Assembly (NCBI GenBank): GCA_963746825.1
Contig: CAVVCU010000010.1
Span: 124,001-188,000, forward strand
Direction: 5' to 3'
Source of the DNA: JACVRW01 sp963746825
GTDB lineage: Bacteria; Actinomycetota; Thermoleophilia; Solirubrobacterales; Thermoleophilaceae
Length of the DNA: 64,000 nt
The translations under genes were made by a program, and so were the position numbers. Shown here piece after piece: positions 1 to 8,237 of this stretch (position 1 is its first letter; every line of letters starts with the position of its first letter). The notes under the pieces are model-generated. The model saw nothing but the letters and a program-made list of their open reading frames with translations, had not been told where the DNA came from and did not search any database.

Positions 1-1451
1 GGCTCACGTCGGCGATCTACAACGAGGTGCTGCAGTTCTTCATCATCCTGGCGGCGCTGATTCCGCTGGTCACGGTCGCCCTGATCGACGTAGGCGGATT
101 CAGCGGCCTCGCCGACCAGATCAAGCAGAGCGACCTCGGCGAGCCTGGGCTGCACGCCTGGGAGGGCCTTGGGATCGGCGGCGACAACCCGCTCGGGGCC
201 AACTGGATCGCCACCGTGTTCGGGCTCGGGTTCGTGCTCTCCTTCGGCTACTGGACCACGAACTTCGCCGAGGTCCAGCGCGCGCTGTCGGCCAACAACA
301 TGTCCGCCGCGCGGCGCACCCCGCTGATCGCGGCCTACCCGAAGATCTTCATCCCCGCGCTGGTGGTGATCCCGGGGCTGGTGGCGCTCGTGACGATCCC
401 CAACTTCGGCAGCGAGTCGAGCGCGGCCACCACCTACAACAACGCGATTCCGGCGCTGATCGCCGAGTACCTGCCCTCGGGGATGCTCGGCATCGCCGTG
501 ACGGGCCTGATCGCGGCCTTCATGGCCGGTGTGGCGGCCAACGTGTCGGCCTTCAACACGGTCGTCACCTACGACCTCTACCAGGACTACATCAAGCCCA
601 ATGCCGATCCGGCGCACTACATCCGCTTCGGCCGCATAGCCACCGTTGTCGGCGTGGCGATCTCGATCCTCACGGCCTTTATCGCCAAGGGCTACGACAA
701 CATCATGAACTACGTACAGCTGCTGTTCTCGTACTTCAACGCGCCGCTGTTCGCCACGTTCATCATCGGGATGTTCTGGAAGCGCGCCACGCCCTGGGGC
801 GGGTTCGCGGGCCTCGTGAGCGGAACCTTCGGCGCCTTCATGACCCACCAGCTGTACTCGAGAGGGACCATCGAGATCGCCTCTCCGCTGGCCGCCGACT
901 TCTGGGGCGCGATCGTGGCCTTCGTGCTCGACGCGATCGTGACCGTGGTGGTCAGCCTCGCCACCCAGCCCAAGCCCGTCGAGGAGCTGCGCGGGCTGGT
1001 GTACGGCATGGCCGAGGGAACCGACTTGAAGCTCTCGCGCCGCGACTCGCTGTGGTGGCGCAATCCGAAGGTGCTCGGCGCCGGGGCCATCGCGATCGTC
1101 ATCGTCCTGAACATCATCTTCTTTAGATCTAGGAGAGCCGTGGCCGACGAGACTCCCCAATTCAGCGAGGATCAGGTCGAGAAGGCCACCAGCCTGCTCG
1201 ACATCCGCAAGATCATCGGCGGGCTGCTGGGGGTCTACGGGCTGCTGCTGCTCGGCGCGGGCCTGTTCGCGAGCGAGGCCGACAAGGAGAAGGCCGCGGG
1301 CGTGAACATCAATCTGTGGGTGTCGTTCGCGCTGCTCTTGGCTGCGGCCCTGTTCATGGTCTGGGGCTTCACCCGACCGCTGGTGGACGAGCTCGAGGAG
1401 GAGGACGAGGGGTCTACAGAAGCCGAGCCGGGGGCCCCGGCTCGACGCTGA
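1..1451 (+). CDS. Sodium:solute symporter (SSS family), 5' truncated, reading into a small membrane protein
   Basis: Secondary transporter that would take up a small solute with Na+. The open frame runs in from the left edge (codons begin at position 3), so the N-terminus lies outside the window. About ten hydrophobic segments follow. The stretch GLIAAFMAGVAANVSAFNTV matches the conserved SSS core helix that precedes a DLYxDYI motif. The substrate cannot be read from the sequence; convergence with galactokinase suggests a sugar. The frame does not stop at the expected end of the symporter (about 1120) but continues into a 103-residue segment with its own ribosome site and GTG start at 1140. 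Two TAG codons at 1124 and 1130 lie one frame away, so a lost base may have fused two genes. Confidence 0.85.
   Translation, partial: LTSAIYNEVLQFFIILAALIPLVTVALIDVGGFSGLADQIKQSDLGEPGLHAWEGLGIGGDNPLGANWIATVFGLGFVLSFGYWTTNFAEVQRALSANNMSAARRTPLIAAYPKIFIPALVVIPGLVALVTIPNFGSESSAATTYNNAIPALIAEYLPSGMLGIAVTGLIAAFMAGVAANVSAFNTVVTYDLYQDYIKPNADPAHYIRFGRIATVVGVAISILTAFIAKGYDNIMNYVQLLFSYFNAPLFATFIIGMFWKRATPWGGFAGLVSGTFGAFMTHQLYSRGTIEIASPLAADFWGAIVAFVLDAIVTVVVSLATQPKPVEELRGLVYGMAEGTDLKLSRRDSLWWRNPKVLGAGAIAIVIVLNIIFFRSRRAVADETPQFSEDQVEKATSLLDIRKIIGGLLGVYGLLLLGAGLFASEADKEKAAGVNINLWVSFALLLAAALFMVWGFTRPLVDELEEEDEGSTEAEPGAPARR
1131..1135 (+). promoter_or_regulatory. Shine-Dalgarno site inside the continuous symporter frame
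   Basis: AGGAG is followed 4 nt later by GTG (1140). It supports a translation start for the small membrane protein independent of the symporter. Confidence 0.45.
1140..1451 (+). CDS. Small two-helix membrane protein, probably a separate gene fused in frame to the symporter
   Basis: From the GTG at 1140 the frame gives 103 residues: an acidic N-terminus, then DIRKIIGGLLGVYGLLLLGA and INLWVSFALLLAAALFMVWG as two membrane helices, then a charged Glu-rich tail. AGGAG at 1131-1135 sits 4 nt before the GTG, which is what an independent start should look like. Small proteins of this kind are, from memory, often encoded right after SSS symporters in actinobacteria, so a role as accessory subunit is plausible but inferred. 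The gene end overlaps the 3' end of galactokinase on the other strand by 38 bp. Confidence 0.45.
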   Translation: MADETPQFSEDQVEKATSLLDIRKIIGGLLGVYGLLLLGAGLFASEADKEKAAGVNINLWVSFALLLAAALFMVWGFTRPLVDELEEEDEGSTEAEPGAPARR

Positions 1452-2496
1452 TCGCCCCTTCGGGCAGCTGCGCGCCCGCCGCGAACAGCGCCAGCACCGA
1501 CCCGCCGAAGCCGCCGCCCATTATTCGCGCTCCGAGCGCCCCCGCACGCTTGCACCGCGCCACCGTCTGCTCCACCTCGGGCACCGAGACCTCGTAGTCG
1601 TCGCGCAGGCTCGCGTGCGAGGCGTCGAGCAGCGAGCCGAGCCCGGGCAGGTCGTCTTGCTCGAGCGCTCGCACCGCCGCGTCGACGCGGTCGTTCTCGC
1701 TGAGCACGTGGCGGACCCGGCGGTCGAGCGGGGCAGGCAGGGTCGCCACGTCCTCGGGTCGAGCCCGCCTCAGCGAATCGATGTCGAGGCGCTCGCAGGC
1801 CGCCCGGCACTCGTCGCGCCGCTCGTTGTAGCCCGAGCCGGCCAGGCTGCGCGAGGCGCCCGAGTCGAGCGTGGCCAGCACATGGTCGCCGAGCTCGAGC
1901 GGCACCTGGCGCAGCGTCGGCCCGGCCATGTCGATGCGAACCGCGTGGCGCTCCTCGCCGCACAGGGACGCGAGCTGGTCGAGCAGGCCGGTCTCGGCGC
2001 CGCACCACTCGTTCTCGATTCGCGAGCACAGGCGCGCGAGGGCCACCGGCTCGGGGGCCTCGGCGCCCGCCACGGCGCAGAGGGCGAGGCAGAGGGAGAC
2101 CGACAGGGCCGCGGAGGAGGACAGCCCGGCCTCGGAGGGCAGGTCGCCGGAGAACTCGAGCCGGCAGGGCGCGAGCTCGACTCCGGCGCCGCCAAGCTCG
2201 GACGTGGCCCCGCGCAGGAAGCGCCGCCAGCCCTCGGGGGCGCGGGAAGGCTCGCCCTCCTGGCCGAGCAGGAAGCTGTCGCGCTCGTCGGGATCGAGCG
2301 CGTGGGCCTCGACCGGGGCGCCGGGGGCGAGCGGCTCGGCACGGACGGTCACGCCGCGCTCCACGGCAAAGGGCAGGCACAGGCCGTCGTTGTAGTCGGT
2401 GTGCTCGCCGATCAGGTTGACCCGCCCGGGAGCGAACGCGTGGACGCCCCCGGCGCCGCTACCCCCGTGTTCTAGACGAATGATTGAGTGGCGCAT
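1414..2496 (-). CDS. galK: Galactokinase (GHMP kinase family)
   Basis: Phosphorylates galactose to galactose-1-phosphate with ATP, the first step of the Leloir pathway, in the cytoplasm. The 360-residue product has the galactokinase signature GRVNLIGEHTDYNDG (about residues 24-38), the GHMP ATP-binding loop GLSSSAA (about 124-130) and the C-terminal glycine motif MGGGFGGS (about 325-332). Length fits the family. The ATG at 2496 leaves about 23 residues before the signature; the open frame extends further upstream but that part is low-complexity shadow sequence. No galT or galE lies beside it. It faces the symporter and overlaps its end. Confidence 0.93.
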   Translation of the reverse strand: MRHSIIRLEHGGSGAGGVHAFAPGRVNLIGEHTDYNDGLCLPFAVERGVTVRAEPLAPGAPVEAHALDPDERDSFLLGQEGEPSRAPEGWRRFLRGATSELGGAGVELAPCRLEFSGDLPSEAGLSSSAALSVSLCLALCAVAGAEAPEPVALARLCSRIENEWCGAETGLLDQLASLCGEERHAVRIDMAGPTLRQVPLELGDHVLATLDSGASRSLAGSGYNERRDECRAACERLDIDSLRRARPEDVATLPAPLDRRVRHVLSENDRVDAAVRALEQDDLPGLGSLLDASHASLRDDYEVSVPEVEQTVARCKRAGALGARIMGGGFGGSVLALFAAGAQLPEGAISVEPGPPARLL

Positions 2497-2523
2497 TCGG
2501 GAGGGCGATCCTACGGTCAAGAG

Positions 2524-2865
2524 GTGATTGGGGACCAGCGCGCGGTGCGCGCGTTGTTGGGGGGGAAGGAGTTCGTGCGGGGTGATCTCGAGGTAGAGGT
2601 GCGCGTGTCGCACCCCACCTCGGATCCCCGCTCGGGCCGCCCCATCGCCGTTCCGCCCCTGGCCATCCTTTGGGCCGCCGAGCGGCCGCTGGCGGTGAGG
2701 TTGAGAAACGCCGTCGCGGTCAGCCGCTTCGCCACGGTGCCCCGGCTGGCCACGCTGGTGGAAGCCGAGGCCATGGCGGCGGGCTTCATCGTGGAGCGGG
2801 TGCCCGAGGCGGGGCTGTGGCGGCTCTTCGCCCAACCGCCGCGGCCGCGGCCGGTGGGGCGGTAG
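2524..2865 (+). CDS. Hypothetical protein, 113 residues
   Basis: Not recognised. The GTG at 2524 leaves 27 nt to the galK start on the other strand; a GTG at 2488 would overlap galK, so the later start is preferred. The product has a mixed alpha/beta composition without signal peptide or membrane helix; the C-terminal part (EAEAMAAGFIVERVPEAGLW) resembles a compact cytoplasmic fold. No clear ribosome site is visible, so translation may be leaderless. The opposite strand is also open here, which keeps confidence moderate. Confidence 0.42.
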   Translation: MIGDQRAVRALLGGKEFVRGDLEVEVRVSHPTSDPRSGRPIAVPPLAILWAAERPLAVRLRNAVAVSRFATVPRLATLVEAEAMAAGFIVERVPEAGLWRLFAQPPRPRPVGR

Positions 2866-2873
2866 CGCGACGC

Positions 2874-3518
2874 TCAGCCGCCGATGCGCACGTGCAGGTG
2901 GTTGTCGTGGTTGATCAGCGGCACCACCACGCCGGGCGGCCCGGTGATGCCGGTGTTGGGCCCCACGAACACGGTCTGAGCCCCGGCGGCCACGAAGCGG
3001 TCCACCAGCTCCTGGGATAGGGCCGGATCTATCTGCGAGGCGTCACGGGGCGCCCGTTGGCGCCGGTCCGCGCGCGGGTAGTAGACGTCCACGTCGAGGC
3101 CGTTCTGGTGGCTGGCGTGTCCGATGTAGCCGAACTGCGGGCCGAAGTCGCCTCCCTGCGGGCGGCTCAGGTCGCCCACGGCCATGCGCAGCGCGCCGGG
3201 ATGGGCGCGGTGGTATTCGCGCGCCACCCGGAGCACCATGCTGACCAGCCGGTGGGTCCCGTAGCGCCGCCACGGCCGGTTGGGCGATCGCCGCTCGACC
3301 GGGTCCCAGGTGAAGAAGTGCGCGCCCTCCCGGGGGAGACGCACGCCGCGCACGAGGCGGCCCGCCGCCGGGTCGCCGACCGCGGTCGAGCGCTTCCACT
3401 CCACGCGCGGGTAGGGGACCTCTCGCTCGGCGACGATGAGCTCACGCCAGCCGCAGGCGCTCAGCGCGAGCGAGGACGCCGCGACCGCGGCCGTGAGTGA
3501 AAGGAGGGGGCGAGACAC
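2874..3518 (-). CDS. Lipoprotein murein endopeptidase (MepA/peptidase M74-like)
   Basis: Probable zinc peptidase cutting peptidoglycan cross-links outside the membrane. The 214-residue product starts with a signal peptide ending in the lipobox LSAC (Cys22), so it should be anchored to the outer face of the membrane. The LAS-type metal site is visible as SHQNGLDVDVYY (about 136-147, first His and Asp) and NHDNHLHVRI (about 203-212, HxH). SRPQGGDFGPQFGYIGHAS between them matches MepA-like proteins. The GTG at 3518 was chosen because it directly precedes the signal peptide. It is divergent from the HipA-like gene. Confidence 0.82.
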   Translation of the reverse strand: MSRPLLSLTAAVAASSLALSACGWRELIVAEREVPYPRVEWKRSTAVGDPAAGRLVRGVRLPREGAHFFTWDPVERRSPNRPWRRYGTHRLVSMVLRVAREYHRAHPGALRMAVGDLSRPQGGDFGPQFGYIGHASHQNGLDVDVYYPRADRRQRAPRDASQIDPALSQELVDRFVAAGAQTVFVGPNTGITGPPGVVVPLINHDNHLHVRIGG

Positions 3519-3611
3519 TGGGGGGAGAACGGTGGCCGAACGGTGTAACGAGCCGCTAACAGGATCAGTACGAGGCCCGCCCGCGGCGAGGTCCCGCCAT
3601 ACCCTTGGCCC

Positions 3612-4394
3612 ATGCCTGCCGCGGCGCCGGCCCAAATGGAGCTGTCCACGGTGCTCGCCACGCGCTACGTGACGGCGCTGCGCGAGGGCGGTTCGCTGCC
3701 CGGGCTCATGGAAGCCGACGACGACGGGCTCTACGTGGTCAAGTTCCGCGGCGCCGGCCAGGGCGTGAAGGCGCTCGTGGCGGAGCTGCTCGCCGGAGAG
3801 CTGGGCCGCCGGCTTGGCCTCCAGGTGCCGCGGCTCGTGTTCGTCGAGCTCGACCCGGTGCTCGGCCGCGCGGAGCCCGACCCGGAGATCCAGGACCTGC
3901 TCGACGCGAGCCCGGGGCTGAATCTCGGAGTCGACTTCCTGCCCGGCGCGCTCTCCTTCGATGCCTCCGAGGGGGCCGGCGTGGTCACGCCGGAGCAGGC
4001 AGCCGACATCGTCTGGTTCGACGCCCTCGTGGCCAACGTCGACCGCACGCCGCGCAATCCCAACCTGCTGCTCTGGCACGATCGCCTCTGGTTGATCGAT
4101 CACGGCGCCGCCCTCTACCACCAGCACGCGCCGGGCGAGCTGCCCGCTCAGGCGCGCGCTTCCTTCCCGGCGATCGCCGAACACGTGCTGCTACCCCACG
4201 CGGGCTCGATCCTGGAGGCCGACCGGCGGCTCGCGCCGCGGATCTCCGAGCACACGCCGTGGGAGCTGGCCGCCCTGATTCCCCGCGACTGGCAGGAGCT
4301 CCCCGGCGAGGCCTACGCCGAGTGGCTCGAGCGCCGCCTGGCGCCGCCGCGCGCCTTCGCGCAGGAGGCCGAGGATGCCCGAGAGAGCCGGTAG
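3612..4394 (+). CDS. HipA-like kinase (HipA_2 family)
   Basis: The 260-residue product resembles the catalytic half of HipA Ser/Thr kinases but lacks the N-terminal Couple_hipA domain. Visible kinase features are VVKFRGAGQG near the N-terminus (nucleotide-binding Lys region), FDALVANVDRTPRNPNLLLW (about 136-155, catalytic Asp and Asn) and LWLIDHGAALY (metal-binding Asp). HipA phosphorylates glutamyl-tRNA synthetase in persistence modules, but no HipB-type HTH antitoxin gene is present, so a toxin role should not be assumed. Its end overlaps the DUF3037 gene by 20 nt, implying translational coupling and a joint function that is not established. Confidence 0.8.
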   Translation: MPAAAPAQMELSTVLATRYVTALREGGSLPGLMEADDDGLYVVKFRGAGQGVKALVAELLAGELGRRLGLQVPRLVFVELDPVLGRAEPDPEIQDLLDASPGLNLGVDFLPGALSFDASEGAGVVTPEQAADIVWFDALVANVDRTPRNPNLLLWHDRLWLIDHGAALYHQHAPGELPAQARASFPAIAEHVLLPHAGSILEADRRLAPRISEHTPWELAALIPRDWQELPGEAYAEWLERRLAPPRAFAQEAEDARESR

Positions 4395-4764
4395 CCCCTA
4401 CCAGTACGCGCTGCTGCGCGTGGTCCCCGACGTCGAGCGCGCGGAGTTCCTGAACGCCGGCGTGGTCCTGTTCGCGCGCACGCTCGGCTACCTGGCCGCG
4501 CGGGTGGCGCTCGATCGCGAACGCCTGGCAGCCCTATCGGCCGACGTCGACCCCGGACCGCTCATCGAGCGCCTGGAAGCCCTCGCTCGCGTGGCCGCGG
4601 GCGATCCCGGCGCGGGGCCTATCGCCGGGCTCGAGCCCTCCGAGCGCTTCAGCTGGCTGGTGGCGCCGTCCAGCACCACCATTCAGCCCTCGCCGGTGCA
4701 CACCGGACTGTGCGGTGATCCGGAGCGCGAGCTCGAGCACCTCTTCGCCCGCCTCGTCGCCTGA
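4375..4764 (+). CDS. DUF3037 family protein
   Basis: A 129-residue cytoplasmic protein beginning YQYALLRVVPDVERAEFLNA, the conserved opening of DUF3037 proteins. The family is known chiefly as a partner of HipA_2 kinases in two-gene units. No catalytic motif is apparent; it could be the kinase substrate, adaptor or regulator. It starts inside the preceding kinase gene and is followed 2 nt later by the antiporter, so the three may be co-transcribed. Confidence 0.8.
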   Translation: MPERAGSPYQYALLRVVPDVERAEFLNAGVVLFARTLGYLAARVALDRERLAALSADVDPGPLIERLEALARVAAGDPGAGPIAGLEPSERFSWLVAPSSTTIQPSPVHTGLCGDPERELEHLFARLVA

Positions 4765-4766
4765 CG

Positions 4767-5951
4767 ATGGAGGAGCCGGGGTTCGCCAACCTGCTGGTGG
4801 TGGTGGCGGTGGGCTTCCTCGCGCCCTTCCTGCTGGGGCTGGTTCCGAAGCTGCGCCTGCCCTCGGTGGTGTTCGAGATCGTGGCCGGAATAGTCATCGG
4901 CCCGTCGGTGTTTGGCCTGGTCGAGGTCGACGTGACGATCGAGGTGCTGGGCCTGATCGGGCTCGCGGTGCTCCTGTTCCTGGCCGGGCTCGAGATCGAC
5001 TTCGGGCAGTTGCGCGGGCGCCTGCTGCGCCTCGCGGCGGCGGGCTGGGCGTTGTCGTTTGCGCTGGCCGTGGCGGTGGGCGTGGGCCTGGAGCTGGCTG
5101 GCCTCGTCGACACCCCGCTGCTCGTGGCGATCATCCTCTCCGCGACCTCGCTCGGGGTGATCATTCCCGTGCTGGCCGACGTCGGCGAGCTCGAGACCAA
5201 GTTCGGCCAGCTGGTGCTGGCCGGAGCCTCGATCGCGGATTTCGGCGCGGTGATCCTGCTCTCGCTGTTCTACTCGGGCGAGAGCGGGCCCGGCTCGACC
5301 GCCGTGCTGCTGGCCCTCTTCGCCGGACTCCTGCTCGTCACGTTCGTCGCGATCCGCGCCGCCGAGCGCTCGCGGCGGGTGGAGGAGGATCTGCTGCGCC
5401 TGCAGGACTCGAGCGCCCAGATCCGGGTGCGGGCGGCGATGGTGCTGATGATCGCCTTCGTCGCCCTGGCCGAGGGCCTCGGGCTCGAAGTGATCCTGGG
5501 CTCGTTCGCGGCCGGAGCGCTTCTCGGGCTACTCGACCCGGACAGGCGGATGACCCATCCCAATTTCCGCACCAAGCTCGAGGCGATTGGATTCGGGTTC
5601 TTCATCCCGATCTTCTTCGTGACGGTGGGCATCCGCTTCGACCTGCAGGCCCTCCTGGACGACGCGGCCAACCTGGCGATGGTGCCCATCTTCCTGGCCG
5701 CCCTGCTCGTGGTGCGCGGCCTTCCCGCCGTGCTCTACCGCCGCTTCGTGGGCGACCGGCGAGCGGTCGTGGCCGGGATCTTCCAGGCCACCTCGCTGCC
5801 CTTCATCGTGGCCGCGGTCGCGATCGGTTCCGAGCTCGGGGCGGTGGGCTCGGCGGAAGGCTCCGCGCTGATCGCCGCGGGCCTGCTCTCGGTGCTGATC
5901 TTCCCGCTGACCGGCCTGGCCTTGCTCAGGCGCGACATGGCGGCCGCTTGA
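4767..5951 (+). CDS. Cation:proton antiporter (CPA2/KefB-like membrane domain)
   Basis: Exchanges Na+ or K+ for H+ across the cytoplasmic membrane. The 394-residue product is almost entirely membrane-embedded, with about 12 helices and the Na_H_Exchanger domain signature region GLAVLLFLAGLEIDFGQLRG (about 71-90). GSFAAGALLGLLDPDRR and FGFFIPIFFVTVGIRFD are typical of the CPA2 branch. No cytosolic TrkA-N/RCK nucleotide-binding domain follows, so it resembles NapA/GerN-type exchangers more than KefB/C. It lies 2 nt after the DUF3037 gene. Confidence 0.88.
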   Translation: MEEPGFANLLVVVAVGFLAPFLLGLVPKLRLPSVVFEIVAGIVIGPSVFGLVEVDVTIEVLGLIGLAVLLFLAGLEIDFGQLRGRLLRLAAAGWALSFALAVAVGVGLELAGLVDTPLLVAIILSATSLGVIIPVLADVGELETKFGQLVLAGASIADFGAVILLSLFYSGESGPGSTAVLLALFAGLLLVTFVAIRAAERSRRVEEDLLRLQDSSAQIRVRAAMVLMIAFVALAEGLGLEVILGSFAAGALLGLLDPDRRMTHPNFRTKLEAIGFGFFIPIFFVTVGIRFDLQALLDDAANLAMVPIFLAALLVVRGLPAVLYRRFVGDRRAVVAGIFQATSLPFIVAAVAIGSELGAVGSAEGSALIAAGLLSVLIFPLTGLALLRRDMAAA

Positions 5952-5967
5952 GAGAGGATCGGCGCCG

Positions 5968-6660
5968 CTAACCCACGTGCCCCGCCGGCAGCCGCTCCTC
6001 GCGCGTCTCGCACACCTCGGGCTGCCACCCCGGCACCGTGTTGCCCTCGGCCGGGATGCCGCCCGCCGCCTTGATCATGCGCGCGAGGTGGACCACGTTG
6101 TGGGCCATCCACTTGGTGGTCTTCTGGGTGTAGGGGTGGTCCTCGCCGCCCGCCTCGATGTAGGAGGGTCCGGGGCCGGCCTCGCCCAGCCAGTAGGTGT
6201 CGGCGTTGGGCGGGATGGTGAGGCCGAGGTGGGAGAGGTTGAACAGCGTGTTCGCGGCAGCGTCGTGCGCGCCGTCCTCGTTGCCCGTGACCACCACGCC
6301 GCCGACCTTGCCGTAGAGCGGGTACTGGCCGTGGTCGTTGGTCGTGTTGTAGGTGCCGTCGAGACGCTCGATCACCATCTGGCACACGCTCGAGCGAACC
6401 CCGAACCAGATCGGGGTGCCGACGATGATGATGTCCGCGGCGAGGAGCTGCTCGAGGATCGGCGGCCACTCGTCGCCCGGGCCCTCGTCGGAGGCGACGC
6501 CGAACGGGATGTCGTGGTCGACCACGCGGACCTTCTCGCATTCGGCGCCCTGGGCCTCGAGGTGCTCGATCACCTTGTCCATCAGTGCCTCGGTGTTGGA
6601 CACGGCGGGCGACTTCTTGATCGTGCAGTTGAGCAGAACGGCCTTCAGGTCTGAGTCCAT
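5968..6660 (-). CDS. Flavodoxin-like NAD(P)H-dependent FMN oxidoreductase
   Basis: A 230-residue flavodoxin-fold protein. LKAVLLNCTIKKSPAVSNTE (about 5-24) is beta-1 with the phosphate-binding loop. IIIVGTPIWFGVRSSVCQMV (about 87-106) and GGVVVTGNEDGAHDAA (about 130-145) are the other flavin-contacting loops. It should reduce quinones, flavins or another small acceptor in the cytoplasm; the substrate is unknown. The C-terminal 30 residues after the flavodoxin fold look like a disordered tail. It is divergently transcribed from the HAD phosphatase gene with about 53 bp between starts. Confidence 0.82.
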   Translation of the reverse strand: MDSDLKAVLLNCTIKKSPAVSNTEALMDKVIEHLEAQGAECEKVRVVDHDIPFGVASDEGPGDEWPPILEQLLAADIIIVGTPIWFGVRSSVCQMVIERLDGTYNTTNDHGQYPLYGKVGGVVVTGNEDGAHDAAANTLFNLSHLGLTIPPNADTYWLGEAGPGPSYIEAGGEDHPYTQKTTKWMAHNVVHLARMIKAAGGIPAEGNTVPGWQPEVCETREERLPAGHVG

Positions 6661-6713
6661 GCGACTCAGTATCGCCGCGCCCGGCGAGCGTTACGTGCAC
6701 TACCTTCGCGACC

Positions 6714-7406
6714 GTGAACCACGCGCCCCGGATGCCCCAGCCCGCATTCATCTTCGATCTGGACGGCACGCTCATCGACAGCGTCTACCAGCACGTGATC
6801 GCCTGGCGCGAAGCGCTCGAGGAGGTGGGCGTGAGCCTGGCCGTGTGGAAGATCCATCGCCGCATCGGCATGAGCGGCGGGCTCTTCGTCACCGCGCTTC
6901 GGCGCGAGCTGGGGGCCGAGCTCGACGAGGAGACGCTCGCGCGCCTGCCCGACCTGCATGCCGAAGCCTACGAGCGTCACTACCCGGGGGTGCGCCCCCT
7001 CCCGGGGGCCACCGACCTGCTCGCGCGGCTCGACGCCGAGAACATCCCGTGGGCGATCGCCACGAGCGGCGCCGAGCGAACCGCGGGGCGGGCGCGGGCG
7101 CTGCTGGGCCTCAGCGAGGACACGCCCATGGTCACCCGCGACCTCGTGCGCTACGCCAAACCCGACCCCGATCTGTTCGTGACCGCCGCGGCCCGCATCG
7201 AGGTCGACATCCGCGAGGCTCTGGTGGTGGGAGACAGCATCTGGGACCTGCTCGCCGCCCGCCGCGCCGGCGCGCTAGGCATCGGCCTGCTGTCGGGCGG
7301 CTACGGCCGGGAGGAGCTGGTCGACGCGGGCGCCTTTCGCGTGTACGAGGACCCGGCCGACATGCTGGCCCACCTCGACGAGATCGGCGTGCGTCAGCCG
7401 GCCTGA
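6714..7406 (+). CDS. HAD-superfamily phosphatase (beta-phosphoglucomutase/phosphoglycolate phosphatase-like)
   Basis: A phosphohydrolase of about 230 residues with all four HAD motifs: FIFDLDGTLIDS (nucleophile Asp), ATSGAERT (Ser/Thr), YAKPDPDLF (Lys) and VVGDSIWDLLAA (acidic pair). The helical cap between motifs I and II places it in subfamily IA. Substrate is not predictable. The GTG at 6714 may be leaderless, as a TACCTT box lies at 6701-6706; an ATG at 6732 is the alternative start. Confidence 0.83.
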   Translation: MNHAPRMPQPAFIFDLDGTLIDSVYQHVIAWREALEEVGVSLAVWKIHRRIGMSGGLFVTALRRELGAELDEETLARLPDLHAEAYERHYPGVRPLPGATDLLARLDAENIPWAIATSGAERTAGRARALLGLSEDTPMVTRDLVRYAKPDPDLFVTAAARIEVDIREALVVGDSIWDLLAARRAGALGIGLLSGGYGREELVDAGAFRVYEDPADMLAHLDEIGVRQPA

Positions 7407-7410
7407 GACC

Positions 7411-8075
7411 GTGGGCTCCGGAGACCGCTACGAGCCGCTTCCCGGGGCGACCGAGCTCCCGGGCTGGATATGGCGCCGCACGAGCCGGCGGCTGCGGATT
7501 GTCCTCGCGCTGGCGCTCGCGGTGTGCGTGATCGTGGCCGTGGCCCTCGTGCCCGCAGCGCGCGAGTCCGCGCAGGAGAGCGCGGATCGCGAGCGTCGCG
7601 AGCGGGCGGAGCAGCGCGAACGCCGTATCCAGCAGCTCCAGGCCGAGCAGCGGCCGCGGTCGGGACGCTCGGAGTCGGTCGCGCCGCCCGGGGGCCCCGG
7701 CGCCGGAGCGGCTGACAGGCGCGTGCCGCACTGCTGGGTGACCTGGGCGCGGCGATCGTGGCGGACGCACGGCGGCGCGCTCGCGAGGGAACGCTCGAGG
7801 GACCCATCCTGCGCGCGGTGTGCGAGCCCTTCCCGCGCAACGTGGCGGGCGTGGGCGTGGAGGCCGATCTGGCGCGGCGCGAGGGGCGCTACGCGTGCGT
7901 GGCCGCCACGTCGGAGTTCGGGCGCAGCGAGGCCAGCGTGGGCGGTGTGCTCGGCTACCCCTACCGGGCCAAGATCGACTTCGAGAGGGGGCGCTTCGCC
8001 TACTGCAAGATCTCCGGGCGCCCCGATCCCACGCCCGATCCGCGCGTGACGACCCCCGAAGCCTGCGGCGGGTGA
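7411..8075 (+). CDS. Membrane-anchored protein of unknown function, interrupted by a frameshift
   Basis: The N-terminal frame (from 7411) encodes a short cytoplasmic segment, one membrane helix (VLALALAVCVIVAVALVP) and a charged, Glu/Arg-rich predicted coiled coil. The matching C-terminal half lies in another frame (continuous from about 7716 to 8075), with ILRAVCEPFPRNVAGVG, RYACVAATSEFGRSEASVGG and FAYCKISGRPDP. The two frames join around 7711-7718 if one base is missing, giving about 220 residues. I do not recognise the family. The outside domain has two conserved-looking Cys. The break may be an assembly error rather than a dead gene. Confidence 0.6.
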
Positions 8076-8237
8076 CCGCGCCATCCAACGTTCGTCCAGC
8101 CGCTTGGACTAGCGCGCCCACCGCCCCCTTCGAACTGATCCGTTAGCGGCCCTTTTCGTAGAAGGGGACAGAGCTGCGGTTTGGACTCGCACCCCACCTC
8201 CGCAGCTGACGGACCCCGATCACTACAGGAGGCAGGA
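8076..8237. other. Intergenic region upstream of the ferritin-like genes
   Basis: 162 bp without a gene. It holds a small inverted repeat, CCCTT (8150-8154) with AAGGG just after position 8160, and ends with a strong ribosome site AGGAGG (8227-8232). It presumably carries the promoter of the ferritin/tat unit; no confident -35/-10 pair could be assigned. Confidence 0.3.

Noticed and set aside
1414..2835. Longer open frame extending galactokinase upstream to 2835
   Set aside because: The extra N-terminal 113 codons are low-complexity and precede the ATG that sits 23 residues before the galactokinase signature, and they would overlap the plus-strand gene.
3612..4394. Classical HipBA toxin-antitoxin module
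   Set aside because: No HTH antitoxin gene and no N-terminal HipA domain; only the kinase-like half is present.
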